A stretch of 64,000 nt of DNA from Bacteroidota bacterium (GTDB lineage Bacteria > Bacteroidota > Bacteroidia > B-17B0 > Aurantibacillaceae): NCBI GenBank assembly GCA_021156365.1, contig JAJNDK010000012.1, forward strand, positions 1 through 64,000, in the 5' to 3' direction. The translations under genes and the position numbers were made by a program. The notes beneath the pieces are model-generated. The model had not been told where the DNA came from. It worked only from the letters and a program-made list of their open reading frames with translations, and searched no databases. Of this stretch, positions 24,465-33,879 are shown in pieces. Numbering within the stretch: the stretch's first letter is position 1; each line of letters starts with the position of its first letter.

Positions 24465-25070
24465 TTATAAAACGTTTGTTTTGTTTTCAAATAATTTATT
24501 TAAATTACTTTTTGTTCGATCCCATTCGCTACTAATTATACTGAAATAGGCAGAGTTTCTGAAGGTTCCATCGGCTCTCAACATATCGTTTCGTAAAGTC
24601 CCTTCATATTTTCCTCCAATTTTTTCTATAGCCCGTTTGGAACGGATATTATTCTCATCAGTTTTCAATTGCACGCGAATGGCGTTTAATTTTTCGAAGC
24701 AAAAAGAGAGCAGCAATAATTTGCATTCCAGATTTACTTCGGTAGTCCAATAGTCCGGGTGAAGCCAGGTCCAACCAATTTCTAATTTTCTATGCAAAGG
24801 ATACATTTCCATTAAACGTGTGCTGCCAATTATTTTATTGTCTTTCCTGTGAAAAATCACAAAGGGGAATTGAGTTCCTTTATTCCTTTCAATCAAAGCA
24901 GATTCAAATGAATTTATACATTTTGAGGTTTCTGACATGTCAACAGGAATAAATCCCCAAATCCGCTCATCTTTTGCCAACAAAGCCAATGCTTCAAAAT
25001 GATCCTGACATAATGGAATTAATATCACAGCTTCACCAGTTAAAGTTGTTGATTGTTTTATCCAATTCAT
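24465..25070 (-). CDS. GNAT-family acetyltransferase (RimJ/RimL-like)
   Basis: 201 residues. GNAT motifs: GEAVILIPLCQDHFEAL at the start, EIGWTWLHPDYW (motif A region) and NAIRVQLKTDENNIRSKRAIEKIGGKYEGTLR, read as NIRSKRAIEKIG, a typical RimL-type CoA-binding end. It transfers an acetyl group to an amine (protein N-terminus or small molecule), target unknown. Single gene in the A+T-rich stretch. Confidence 0.88.
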   Translation of the reverse strand: MNWIKQSTTLTGEAVILIPLCQDHFEALALLAKDERIWGFIPVDMSETSKCINSFESALIERNKGTQFPFVIFHRKDNKIIGSTRLMEMYPLHRKLEIGWTWLHPDYWTTEVNLECKLLLLSFCFEKLNAIRVQLKTDENNIRSKRAIEKIGGKYEGTLRNDMLRADGTFRNSAYFSIISSEWDRTKSNLNKLFENKTNVL

Positions 25071-25219
25071 AGTGATCTGTTTGTTTACAAAAATAGCTTA
25101 ATTTACCTGTTTTCATTTCGCCATCGGAATTCTCATCCCTTTCTTCTGAGTAAGGAGCAGAAAAGGGTATCTGTGAAGATCAGGTAATTAAGAAACTAAA
25201 AGACTCATTGAGAAAAGTT

Positions 25220-26242
25220 CTACAGCAAAACACCATTTTTTGATTGTATTGGTTTTGGGATTTCGGTTTCTCCAAACATTTGCAATAAATCAATTTCAAT
25301 TGTTCTGCAAACAGAAAACATGGGAATATCATACCTTAAACCCTCAAACGGATTTTCGTAATAGTCGCCAATTAATTCCATCACCACATAGATCCAGCCT
25401 ACTATTACCCCGACCGGAACACTCAACCAGATCATTGAATCGCCCAGCTTGGCTAATTCTCCAACGATACCAAAAGGTAATAAGAAAATAAAAATACAGT
25501 TAAACACAAAACCATGACTTGCATAGTTGCGCGGGAAAGGAAAATTTTTTATCCTCTCGGCTTTGCCTTGTTCGTCATAAAAACTATTTATAACTGCCTG
25601 CAGATCCGTTTGCTGCATCGTATTTATCTTTCCGGTTTTGTACAGTTGTTGAATGGATTCGGTTTGTGTATTCAGAAGCTGGACAGCTTTATTATTGAAT
25701 GTTTCAAGACTGTTCCTTTCTTTTTCGGGAATATACTGCTGCTGAGCAATTTCATCAAGCTCTTCTTTGAAATCATTAAATAGATTATCGCGCCTTTTTT
25801 GATTGTAAAACCCATAGATCCCATTCAGACTTACATGCTCCCATTTTGTGGGAACAAGTAACTGGCTTCTTAATTGATACAACCAGGCAATGTGCCGGAG
25901 AATGATCTGTTTCCGAAGTGCCACTTCGTCTTCATCTGTTTTATTTTCCTCTGATTGGTAGTTTTTGATCAAGGTGGCAAACTTCCTGCTGCTATTTACC
26001 ATGGCTCCCCATATTTTTCGGGCTTCCCAAATTCTATCGTATGCCTGATTGTTTTTGAAACCAAGATAGAATGCTACAGCAGTACCAATTAAGGAAAGCG
26101 GCAGCCAGGGTATGGTAATAGATTTCCAGTGGGTAAAATAATATACCGACGCTACAAGCAACATCCATGGGAACAACCAAATCAGATGTTGGCCCGAAAA
26201 TTTAAAAATATCCTTTAAGGACAGATTCTTTTTTACTATCAT
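25220..26242 (-). CDS. Bestrophin-family channel protein (UPF0187)
   Basis: 340 residues. Signatures: VAFYLGFKNNQAYDRIWEARKIWGAMVNSSR, in parts LGFKNNQAYDRIWEARK, then PLLLPFGIVGEL-like helices and the late DYYENPFEGLRYDIPM with MELIGDYYENPF, the conserved bestrophin stretch. Four hydrophobic segments (about 18-36, 42-60, 235-255, 262-285). Bacterial homologues form pentameric ion channels. Physiological role in bacteria is unclear. Single gene. Confidence 0.88.
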   Translation of the reverse strand: MIVKKNLSLKDIFKFSGQHLIWLFPWMLLVASVYYFTHWKSITIPWLPLSLIGTAVAFYLGFKNNQAYDRIWEARKIWGAMVNSSRKFATLIKNYQSEENKTDEDEVALRKQIILRHIAWLYQLRSQLLVPTKWEHVSLNGIYGFYNQKRRDNLFNDFKEELDEIAQQQYIPEKERNSLETFNNKAVQLLNTQTESIQQLYKTGKINTMQQTDLQAVINSFYDEQGKAERIKNFPFPRNYASHGFVFNCIFIFLLPFGIVGELAKLGDSMIWLSVPVGVIVGWIYVVMELIGDYYENPFEGLRYDIPMFSVCRTIEIDLLQMFGETEIPKPIQSKNGVLL

Positions 26243-26542
26243 AAATCTGGGTATTTTTAGTGAAAATAATAAATTAAAACGGAAATAAGTTACCCCTTGA
26301 ATAAATCAAATGGGGGGCTACAAAAGCAGGACTTTTTTGTTTTTCGGAAATACCTGAAAACTTCAATTTCGAAGGCTTGGAGGCAACATAACAGCGGGGT
26401 GGCTCATTTGATTTTGACTTCCGGTGTACAAAGGATCATCACAAATCCATCCACACCGCATCATACGATATTGAACCTTATTGGTCGATATAAAATAGTT
26501 CGAAATTATTGAATCAGTATCAGAACAAATTTGATTATGCTG
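26243..26542. other. Intergenic stretch, no gene seen
   Basis: 300 bases between two minus-strand genes. A 71-codon plus-strand frame (26297-26512) has no recognisable features. The region next to 26242 should hold the bestrophin-gene promoter. No hairpin of note. Confidence 0.5.
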
Positions 26543-26971
26543 CTACGAAGGCTCCCATAGTTCAATCTTATTGCCTTCTGCGTCCATAATATGTACAAAC
26601 TTTCCATAGTCGTAAGTCGCAATGCTGTCAAGTATGGTTACTCCGTTTTCCTTGAGCTTGTTTACAAGTCCTTCAATATTCTGAACCTGGTAATTAATCA
26701 TAAAATCTTTTTTGGATGGGGAAAAATATTCATCCCCTTTTTTGAAAGGTTTCCATTGAAGAGAATTTATCTCGTCAGGCCTGTTAATGTTCCTGGATTC
26801 AAAACCCGATGAACCCCAATCATTGATTTCAATCCCTAAATTTTTGGTGTACCATTCTTTCGTTTCCTTCAGATTGTCGGAAAAAAAGAAGATGCCGCCA
26901 ATTCCTGTCACTTTTGGTGTTGTGTTAATGGGTTGATTTGACTTGTCTGTTTGATTTTTTTGGTCTTCCAT
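26543..26971 (-). CDS. VOC-superfamily (glyoxalase-like) protein
   Basis: 142 residues. Single VOC module: GIGGIFFFSDNLKETKEWYTKNLGI, read as FFFSDNLKETKEWYTKNLGI, and at the end KFVHIMDAEGNKIELWEP with the metal-type Glu in IELWEP. The first 20 residues are polar and non-conserved. Function unknown: VOC proteins include isomerases, dioxygenases and drug-binding proteins. It ends 25 bases downstream of the SRPBCC gene and is probably co-transcribed with it. Confidence 0.88.
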   Translation of the reverse strand: MEDQKNQTDKSNQPINTTPKVTGIGGIFFFSDNLKETKEWYTKNLGIEINDWGSSGFESRNINRPDEINSLQWKPFKKGDEYFSPSKKDFMINYQVQNIEGLVNKLKENGVTILDSIATYDYGKFVHIMDAEGNKIELWEPS

Positions 26972-26996
26972 ATTGTTGATTGATTTATTGTTGTGA

Positions 26997-27527
26997 TTAA
27001 TTTTCGAGAATATTTTTCAGCATTGACAAACTTATATCCATATCTTTCGGAAGCATTTTTTCTACCATTGGTACCATTATGTTTATAGGATATTTCAATG
27101 TGCCGGCATTGCTCCAGTATACTTTGGTCCGATCATCGGATAAAGATTCTGTCTCCATGATTATACAGGCAGTGGTTGTCATTGGTTTTACAAAGCGAAT
27201 TTCTGTTTCAATTCTTTTCCCTTCAATGATATTCTTAATTTCCTTTTCTCCTTCACCGGCATCTTTATTTCCGTTCCAGGCATAAATAAATCCAACTGTT
27301 CCGTCTGTTCCTTTAAATTCCTTTTTCCTGTCGGAGTCAGCCTTTGCGTGTTGGTTGAACTCCTCCTGGTTTTTGAGCAGTTTTAAATAGTCAAATACTT
27401 TTTGTCGGGGCGCATTGATGATAATTTCACGCCTGACATAATGTTCCCTCTTCATGAAAACCGCAAGGATCAACAGTAAGGCAATGATGCCTGCCACTAC
27501 AAGTAAAATTGTAAGTATGATATTCAT
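26997..27527 (-). CDS. SRPBCC-fold (polyketide cyclase/AHSA1-like) membrane-anchored protein
   Basis: 176 residues. One N-terminal membrane helix (about 4-24) followed by an SRPBCC lipid-binding domain: IIINAPRQKVFDYLKLLKNQEEFNQ, KGTDGTVGFIYAWNGN and the C-terminal PMVEKMLPKDMDISLSMLKNILE. Proteins of this fold bind hydrophobic ligands. It precedes the VOC gene by 25 bases. Confidence 0.82.
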   Translation of the reverse strand: MNIILTILLVVAGIIALLLILAVFMKREHYVRREIIINAPRQKVFDYLKLLKNQEEFNQHAKADSDRKKEFKGTDGTVGFIYAWNGNKDAGEGEKEIKNIIEGKRIETEIRFVKPMTTTACIIMETESLSDDRTKVYWSNAGTLKYPINIMVPMVEKMLPKDMDISLSMLKNILEN

Positions 27528-28204
27528 TTTATTGGGTTTTAAATGGACACAAATTGTTGTTTTATTTTAGATATAAAGTTAATAATATGTCAGTCACCTG
27601 AAAGTTATTATACAATGACCGCTAACTTCCATAGAGATCATACGCAACGGGATGCTATGCCCGACACATCCATTCTTTATTTTGACAGGGCCACGGCTAA
27701 AAGAGTTCCGGGTCCTAAACTATTGTTTCATGATATTTTATTGATGAATATGCCGCAAAAGTACCCTCCATTTAACCGTTTTCCTTCATACTTTCGGGTG
27801 ATTTTGATACTGGCTTGCGATTTTTATGCTAAAGTGGTAGTTCGACTAATGAGTGATATCCAGTCGTTTAGCTTTTTCTGCTGCCTGTGTTCGGTTTTTA
27901 CTGTCTGGTTTCAAAAAAATTATTCAAGGAATGTTACGTGTAACTTCCGTATAGAAGCCATAAAAACACCGTAGTCGGGAATTTTGCAAGATTGGGTGAT
28001 AGAATTTGTCTATAAAATGGAGAAACTACTTTTCTGAATGCATGTATTGCTCACGTGTGTAGTATACCTCAAATGCGGTTCTTTTTTGCAGATTTTTTTG
28101 TAACTCTTCTTAAATAAAATAGAATGACCAGCAGGGAGTACAGTAATAAAAATGGAGATATAATATCCCGATTACCTTCATTCTGACGGTTAAAGAGAAT
28201 TTTA
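27528..28204. other. Long intergenic stretch with no supported gene
   Basis: About 680 bases. A 143-codon plus-strand frame (27543-27974) covers much of it, but its composition is Cys/Phe-rich and irregular, it has no motif and it lacks a convincing start. No repeats, tRNA or strong hairpins found. It may be a decayed gene or island scar. Confidence 0.45.
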
Positions 28205-28807
28205 TTATTTCATTTTTTCATTAACCAGTTTAATGTATTTAATCTTCTTATGCGCCTTTTTTGATTGCCAGCATTGTACGCAATCCCTCATTTCTCTTTT
28301 AAACTCGGGATCCTTATTATATTGTTTTTCCAGGTCGTATTTCTTCAGATATACGCCGAGTTTTTTTCCACTCAGTTTCGCAATCTTACCGTTGGGGGTT
28401 TCGGAATAATAGTCAGAGGGGAAGCTGTCCGTAAATTTTCCATGCAGATGATACCCGTCGCTTGCAAAGCCTGCCGTACCTTCATCACTCTTTATGTAAT
28501 AAGAAATGGGTCCGTCAATAACTACGTAATACAGATCACCGTCAAAAACACGCATGAGCATTCCTCCTTCATTCACGAACCAGCTATAAGGAAGTTTGGA
28601 GATTTTAACTTTTTCCTGAGCACCTTTCGTCTTTACTTCCACGCTGTTAGCCTTCCAGCTTGCTACTGTCGCTTCTTCGACCGGTTTGCCGGCTATGTAA
28701 TCTTCATAGCTTTTAAAGAACCTGTTTGCATACTTTGTTGCTGCAGTTTGTGCATCAACTAATGCTGAAATGGTAATAAGAAATAATATGAGCATCTGTT
28801 TTTTCAT
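28205..28807 (-). CDS. Secreted protein of unknown function
   Basis: 200 residues with a clear signal peptide (MKKQMLILFLITISALVDAQ) and a mature part rich in Lys and Tyr, ending basic (HKKIKYIKLVNEKMK). Two Cys (C-V-Q-C, near residue 177). No family recognised. It looks like a small exported protein of the Bacteroidota, with a beta-rich middle (VFDGDLYYVVIDGPISYYI). It is followed by no clear terminator. The next upstream gene is a small lipoprotein on the same strand, 18 bases away, so they may be an operon. Confidence 0.75.
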   Translation of the reverse strand: MKKQMLILFLITISALVDAQTAATKYANRFFKSYEDYIAGKPVEEATVASWKANSVEVKTKGAQEKVKISKLPYSWFVNEGGMLMRVFDGDLYYVVIDGPISYYIKSDEGTAGFASDGYHLHGKFTDSFPSDYYSETPNGKIAKLSGKKLGVYLKKYDLEKQYNKDPEFKREMRDCVQCWQSKKAHKKIKYIKLVNEKMK

Positions 28808-28825
28808 CTTTTTGTTTTTTTGGTA

Positions 28826-29146
28826 TTAATGGTCAATTTCCTTTTCGGTCCTGCAGGCTGTGGGTTTAATGGCCCAGGTAGCGTTATTGGTTTCAAAATA
28901 TACTATTTCACCTGCCTGGTTTTTAGGGTCTGCATTGTATTCGCCTATAACAGTGCAGGTAGATTGGCCGGGTTGAAGTGTATCCGCGAAAGCATTACTG
29001 TTCCATGCGTAAGGAATAGGTGTCGACCCGGTGTTCTTAACGCAAATGGTTGCACTATCGCAATGCTCGTATTTTTTCCGGCAGGCAGTTAATGTTAAAA
29101 TCCCCAAAAACAGGTAGGGTGGCAATAATCTTGTCCGTATTCCCAT
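28826..29146 (-). CDS. Small lipoprotein of unknown function
   Basis: 106 residues with lipobox LTAC (Cys22) after a hydrophobic leader. The mature part has four Cys (CDSATIC, TACR and STC) suggesting disulfides, and a beta-sandwich-like pattern. Family not recognised. Probably anchored in a membrane facing the periplasm. Upstream of, and close to, the secreted protein at 28205. Confidence 0.7.
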   Translation of the reverse strand: MGIRTRLLPPYLFLGILTLTACRKKYEHCDSATICVKNTGSTPIPYAWNSNAFADTLQPGQSTCTVIGEYNADPKNQAGEIVYFETNNATWAIKPTACRTEKEIDH

Positions 29147-29235
29147 AGAAGTAATTTCCTCAAAAGTGGAAAAATTACCGGTGTAAAGAAATACAGTGAA
29201 AGGTGTGTTTTTAACTACACCAAAAGGTGTATAGA

Positions 29236-29862
29236 TTAAAGATCCTGCTCAATGGCAAACTTTACCAAACCGGCAGTGTTTTTAATGGACAATTTGCGCA
29301 TGGCGTTTTTACGGTGTGTATTAACGGTGAATTCACTAATGGATAATTGGCCTGCGATTTCTTTATTGGTAAAGGATTTTGCAATTAGCCTGATGATTTC
29401 GATTTCTCTTTCAGTAAGTTTTGAGAGTGGATCACTTTCGGTAGTGATCGTTTGCATCGTTTTTACGATTATTTTATCTGAGTAGTAAACGCCTCCTTCT
29501 GCTACTGTATGTATTGCTTCCATTAATTCTTCTTTGGAAGTGTTTTTAAGTACGTAGCCTTTGGCGCCTGCTTTTAACATTTTAACGATCCTGGTAGGAT
29601 CATCATACATTGTGAGGGCAATGACTTTAATATGCGGATGTTTTAATGAGATCTGATTTGTTGTTTCTATACCATTAAGCTCCGGCATACCAATGTCCAT
29701 TAGAACAATATCTACTTCAGTTTCACTTAGTTTTTGAAGCAGCTCCACGCCGTTATTTGCACTTCCGGTGATCTTTATACCACTCGTATGCATGAGTGCT
29801 TTTATACCATCAATAAACATCTGGTGGTCGTCGGCAATAAATATCCTGGTTGCTTCTTTCAT
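29236..29862 (-). CDS. LuxR-type (NarL/FixJ) response regulator
   Basis: 208 residues. Receiver with FIADDHQMFIDG, phospho-acceptor Asp in VLMDIGMPELNG (about 56) and Lys in YVLKNTSKEEL. C-terminal GerE helix-turn-helix: LTEREIEIIRLIAKSFTNKEIA, in parts LTEREIEIIRLIA and FTNKEIAGQLSISEFTV. Only 11 bases separate it from the TPR histidine kinase upstream, so they form a two-component system. Confidence 0.95.
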   Translation of the reverse strand: MKEATRIFIADDHQMFIDGIKALMHTSGIKITGSANNGVELLQKLSETEVDIVLMDIGMPELNGIETTNQISLKHPHIKVIALTMYDDPTRIVKMLKAGAKGYVLKNTSKEELMEAIHTVAEGGVYYSDKIIVKTMQTITTESDPLSKLTEREIEIIRLIAKSFTNKEIAGQLSISEFTVNTHRKNAMRKLSIKNTAGLVKFAIEQDL

Positions 29863-29873
29863 TTTAAATTCAG

Positions 29874-31892
29874 TTAGGCTGCAGTCCTTGGAACTTCGAC
29901 AATAAAAGTACTCCCTTTTTTTAAACCGGATTCTATTTTTAATGTTCCGCCAAGAAAATCTATCCTGTTTTTGATGTTCCTGAGTCCCATTCCGCTGGTA
30001 TAATTTTTTCCTGAGATTTGAGGCGTAAACCCAACACCATTGTCTTCAAGCATTAACAGAATAAAGCTGTCATGATCAATTAATTGTAAAGTGACCTTTG
30101 TAGCCTGCGAATGCCTGAGGGAATTATTAATTAGTTCCTGGGCTATCCTGTAAAGGTTCGTTTCCAGGATAGGATCAAAACGGCCATCAATTCCATGTGT
30201 TAACAATTTGAGTTGCATAGCACCAGACGCATTAATACTTTCTACCAATTCCTGAATAGCATAAGCAAGACCGTTTTCCAGTAAAACTTCATTGGAGAGA
30301 CCCTTCGTGATTTTTCTTAGCTCAGCAGCTGTTTTATCTATCAACCCGGTGTTGGTTTTATACGGAATCATTTTTTTATCTGCCAGATTGTTTTCAAGCG
30401 CCTGGAGATTTATCTTTAAGGTGGATAAAAAAGTTCCTATTCCATCATGCAATTCCCTGGCAATACGATTCCTTTCATTTTCCTGCATTTGGATAACGAT
30501 ACTTGCAGTATTTTTTTGTTGCTCGTTTAATTCTGCCTGGAATTTATTCTTTTGTTTGAGTTTTTGGTGACTAAAGAAAAGGAGCACAGATATAAAAAGA
30601 AGCAAAGCCCCACCGATCAGTGATAGAATAATTATGTTTTTTTCTTTTACTTTCGCATTCAGTAATTCCTGCTTTTCTTGTTTGCCGGAAAGCTCGGCGT
30701 TTAAAAGTGCGATAGCTTTTTCCTTTTTTTCAGTTTCATATTTCGCCGACAGGGTATTGATCCGTTCTGCGTTTTCTTCATTAAAGATACTGTCGTTCAA
30801 TTGCTTATAAAGCCTGCTGTAGACCAAAGCATTCTTAAAGTCATTTTTCTTTTCATACGTCTCAGAAAGGTATGAATAGGCATCGGCTTCATTTTCTTTT
30901 GCGCCCGTTTTTTTTGCTACGAGAAGCGCCTCTTTTAGTACCTCTATCGACTTATCTAACTTATTCAGCGCGACGTACTCTTTTCCGAGGTTCAAAAGTG
31001 CAATGGTAACTGAATTTTGGTCATCGATTTTCCTGGCTATTTCCAGTACCCTGCGATCGTATATCATAGCCTCGTTATAGTGTCCGGTTTCAAATAATAC
31101 ATTCCCAATCCCGACCAGGCTTGTAATTGTGTAACTGGGATCTTTTAATTTTTCTGTAAGTTTTAATGCCCGCTTATAGTATACCAGGGCTGTATCGTAC
31201 TTGTGTTCATCGTAAGCAATATTTCCGAATTGTGATTGAGTGTATGAAAAACCTAATGTGTCCTTCAGCTGTTGATAGATTATACCAGCCTGATTATTAT
31301 AGTCCCTGGCTTTCTGGTAATCTTTGGTCCGGTAATAAACGAGGCCCATATTATGGGCAACTTCGGCTAATGATTCAGGTTTTTTTAGCTTATCAAATAA
31401 AGCCGCGCTTCTTATAAAATGGGACAAAGAAGCCTGAAAATTTCCCATATAAAAACAGGAAGTTCCCATTGCATTGTGAATAGTAGCCATGACAATTTTA
31501 TCTTTACTCTTTTCAGCAAGCAGTAAAGCGTCATTTAAGTACTTCAATCCTTCCTCATACTTACCCAGGGCGATGTAATACTGGCCGATAGCCCTCTTAG
31601 AAGTGATAATTCCCATTTGGAAGTTTAATTTTTCCGATAGCGATAGCGCTTCTTCCGCATATTTAATCTTTTCAAGATTCGGTATATCGCCTTGCTGATT
31701 GCAAATTTCTATTAAAGTTTTTACCTTTATTGTATCTTCTTTTGATTCCGCAAGAATTTTTATTAAACTATCTGAATTTTGCGATACCAGATAATTACTG
31801 TATGCAGACAGCAACACAAAAGTAACTGCGAGTATATTTTTTATACATGGTATATAGATACAAAAAGCAGATCCGGAATTACAAGTGATCAT
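29874..31892 (-). CDS. TPR-containing sensor histidine kinase (HisKA_3)
   Basis: 672 residues. The first helix (about 15-36) is a membrane segment or signal. A periplasmic array of seven or more TPRs follows (about 60-390, e.g. GMITSKRAIGQYYIALGKYEEG as one unit, split for length). A membrane helix lies at about 424-445 (IILSLIGGALLLFISVLLFF). The cytoplasmic kinase has HisKA_3 with His in RIARELHDGIGTF and HATPase_c with LEDNGVGF and GMGLRNIKNR. It phosphorylates the LuxR-type regulator encoded just downstream. Confidence 0.92.
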   Translation of the reverse strand: MITCNSGSAFCIYIPCIKNILAVTFVLLSAYSNYLVSQNSDSLIKILAESKEDTIKVKTLIEICNQQGDIPNLEKIKYAEEALSLSEKLNFQMGIITSKRAIGQYYIALGKYEEGLKYLNDALLLAEKSKDKIVMATIHNAMGTSCFYMGNFQASLSHFIRSAALFDKLKKPESLAEVAHNMGLVYYRTKDYQKARDYNNQAGIIYQQLKDTLGFSYTQSQFGNIAYDEHKYDTALVYYKRALKLTEKLKDPSYTITSLVGIGNVLFETGHYNEAMIYDRRVLEIARKIDDQNSVTIALLNLGKEYVALNKLDKSIEVLKEALLVAKKTGAKENEADAYSYLSETYEKKNDFKNALVYSRLYKQLNDSIFNEENAERINTLSAKYETEKKEKAIALLNAELSGKQEKQELLNAKVKEKNIIILSLIGGALLLFISVLLFFSHQKLKQKNKFQAELNEQQKNTASIVIQMQENERNRIARELHDGIGTFLSTLKINLQALENNLADKKMIPYKTNTGLIDKTAAELRKITKGLSNEVLLENGLAYAIQELVESINASGAMQLKLLTHGIDGRFDPILETNLYRIAQELINNSLRHSQATKVTLQLIDHDSFILLMLEDNGVGFTPQISGKNYTSGMGLRNIKNRIDFLGGTLKIESGLKKGSTFIVEVPRTAA

Positions 31893-31943
31893 TTGGTTGT
31901 TAGTTCTGCGTTGATTTATGTTTTCAGTCAGTCAGGATTAACT

Positions 31944-31976
31944 CAAAAATACTCAAATTTATGAGAAGAAGACCAA
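31944..31976 (-). promoter_or_regulatory. Promoter of the TPR kinase operon
   Basis: Minus strand TTG (31976-31974), 22 bases, TATTTTTG (31951-31944), 51 bases before the kinase start. An overlapping TAAATTTG (31961-31954) is a second possible -7 box. Confidence 0.5.
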
Positions 31977-31991
31977 GCCGGTGGAGCGTCA

Positions 31992-33581
31992 CTATCTCAA
32001 AACAATCTCCTGTTCCATGTTTATCTGCTTCAAAAAAAACGAATCATGAGTTACCACTATTAGTGTACCTTTGTATTCATTGACCGCCGCCGTTAAAATT
32101 TCTATGTTTTGAATATCAAGATTATTTGTCGGCTCATCCAATAGGATCAGGTCGGGTGCCTGGTCACGTATTGTTAATGAACACAGCATCAGGCGCATTC
32201 GCTCACCACCACTGAGTACTTTACAGGGCTTGCCCCAATATTCCTTTGTAAACAAAAACCTGTTTAACCGTGTTTTTACTTCATGCTCCTGCAGTATCCC
32301 GGAATTAAATTGTTGCGCCTGTTCGTATACACTCAGCTCATTGTCGATCAATGAATAGTCCTGGTCGACGTACATGGCTTTGATAACAGCGTTGTCCATG
32401 TTTCCTGATTGAGGCTTCAGTTCTCCTAAGATCATTTTCAACAAGGTCGATTTGCCGGAACCGTTTAAACCTTTCAGTGCAATTCGTCCGCCACTCCGTA
32501 TCTGAAAATTCAAAGAGTGTTTCCAAAGTAACTGATCATTGTAGCTGAAGTTTATGTTAGTTGCAGTGATCAATGTCTTTCCCTGGTGCAGCGCAGAATT
32601 GTCAAAACCCATTTTCATTTTGTCCAGGCCAGCCAATTCCGCACGCAGGCGCTCTATTTCCTGCGCAATAACATGTGTTTTTTCAGCATGATCGCTTTTT
32701 ATTCGTGAAGCGCTTTTCTCCGCATTGTTCCGGAATGTGTTCATAGAGATAGTGGGAAGTCCTGCCTTTTCCTGTTTTTTCTTTCCGCGTGCATCCAGTT
32801 TTTGTTTACGATCCAGGGATTCCCGTTCTGTTTCTTTTGCTTTGCGAAGCGCTTTTTCTTTGGTCTTCAGATCCTGATCCAAAGCATTTCGTTCGATCTT
32901 TTTCTGTTCGGCATAGAAATCATAATTGCCGCCATAAACAGTTATACCACGCTTGCTAAGTTCATACGTGGTATTCAGTATATTTAACAAGGTCCGGTCG
33001 TGGCTTACCACTACCACAGTCGCTGTAGTGGATCGTATATACTCATACAAAATCTCTCTGTGGAGCACATCCAAATGATTGCCCGGTTCATCCAGTAGGA
33101 CGATTCCGGGGCGGTGAATGTGTATCCCGGCAAGAAAAACAGCCGTTTTTTGCCCGCCGCTAAGTGTTTTCATTTGTTGAGCCGGATCCAATCCATCCAG
33201 TTTCCACTGCATGAAGGCTTCCCTGCATCGTTCTTCGATCGCCCAGTCATTGTCAAGCGCTGTCATATTTTCATCTGTTACAGTGCCGCCGAGGATCTCT
33301 TTTAACGCATGTAGTTTATCCTCCACCCGTAGGGCCTGAGAAATGGTGTATTCATTAAATTGCCCAAAATGCTGTGGCACATACCAGTGCTTCGAAGCAG
33401 CTTTTACACTACCAGCTGAAGGTTGTAAATTTCCGGCCAGGATTTTGAGAAGAGTGGATTTTCCTGCACCGTTGTTACCTATCAGCGCAATTTTATCCTG
33501 TTTATTGATGATAAGATCTATATCATCGAATAGTATATCTTTGTTGGGATGTGTGTACGTAACACCTTGTAGAAGAAGCAT
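31992..33581 (-). CDS. ABC-F family ATP-binding protein
   Basis: 529 residues with two ABC domains in one chain and no membrane segments, the ABC-F layout. Walker A at about 37-44 (GNNGAGKS) and about 365-372 (GLNGSGKS). Signatures LSGGQKT and LSGGERMRL. Walker B ends LLDEPGNHLDV and LLDEPTNNLDI. The linker (about 210-320) is highly charged and coiled. ABC-F proteins act on ribosomes, in translation control or antibiotic protection. It resembles the Lsa/Msr-like or YdiF-like types, but resistance cannot be claimed from sequence. Single gene. Confidence 0.93.
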   Translation of the reverse strand: MLLLQGVTYTHPNKDILFDDIDLIINKQDKIALIGNNGAGKSTLLKILAGNLQPSAGSVKAASKHWYVPQHFGQFNEYTISQALRVEDKLHALKEILGGTVTDENMTALDNDWAIEERCREAFMQWKLDGLDPAQQMKTLSGGQKTAVFLAGIHIHRPGIVLLDEPGNHLDVLHREILYEYIRSTTATVVVVSHDRTLLNILNTTYELSKRGITVYGGNYDFYAEQKKIERNALDQDLKTKEKALRKAKETERESLDRKQKLDARGKKKQEKAGLPTISMNTFRNNAEKSASRIKSDHAEKTHVIAQEIERLRAELAGLDKMKMGFDNSALHQGKTLITATNINFSYNDQLLWKHSLNFQIRSGGRIALKGLNGSGKSTLLKMILGELKPQSGNMDNAVIKAMYVDQDYSLIDNELSVYEQAQQFNSGILQEHEVKTRLNRFLFTKEYWGKPCKVLSGGERMRLMLCSLTIRDQAPDLILLDEPTNNLDIQNIEILTAAVNEYKGTLIVVTHDSFFLKQINMEQEIVLR

Positions 33582-33879
33582 AATTCCTTTCTTAAAAATG
33601 AATAATTACAGACGGCTTAGCATGCCGGCCCTGATTTTATTTTTCGGAAAAAGAAAGTATTACTACATTATGCTTTTGGTTACGGGTGTAAAGATACGGA
33701 AAAAAATGCCGGTGGAAGTAATGACAGGTGGCTGCCCCGATCAATTTCTGGCACGGGATTTTCCTCTTTTCTTTACTAAAACTAAAAAACACGGAAAAAT
33801 AAGCAGTTTCACCGGTTGGCTTGTGAGTGAACGGGGAAGGGTATACCCACTGCGTTTTTTTTTCCACAATATTAAGCAG
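33582..33879. other. Intergenic stretch
   Basis: About 300 bases between the ABC-F gene (minus) and the bactofilin-like gene (plus). A plus-strand frame continues through it from 33343 in the frame of the downstream gene, but the segment reads as an antisense shadow and a non-coding leader. No hairpin or promoter could be fixed with confidence. Confidence 0.4.

Noticed and set aside
26297-26512. 71-codon frame between bestrophin and VOC genes
   Set aside because: No homology-like pattern, poor start context, no partner gene.
27543-27974. 143-codon plus-strand frame in the gap before the secreted protein
   Set aside because: Irregular, Cys/Phe-rich composition, no motif, start not supported; more likely non-coding or decayed DNA.
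33343-33879. N-terminal extension of the bactofilin-like gene to 263 residues
   Set aside because: The first part is antisense to the ABC-F gene and the rest lacks bactofilin periodicity; ATG 33880 gives a sensible protein.
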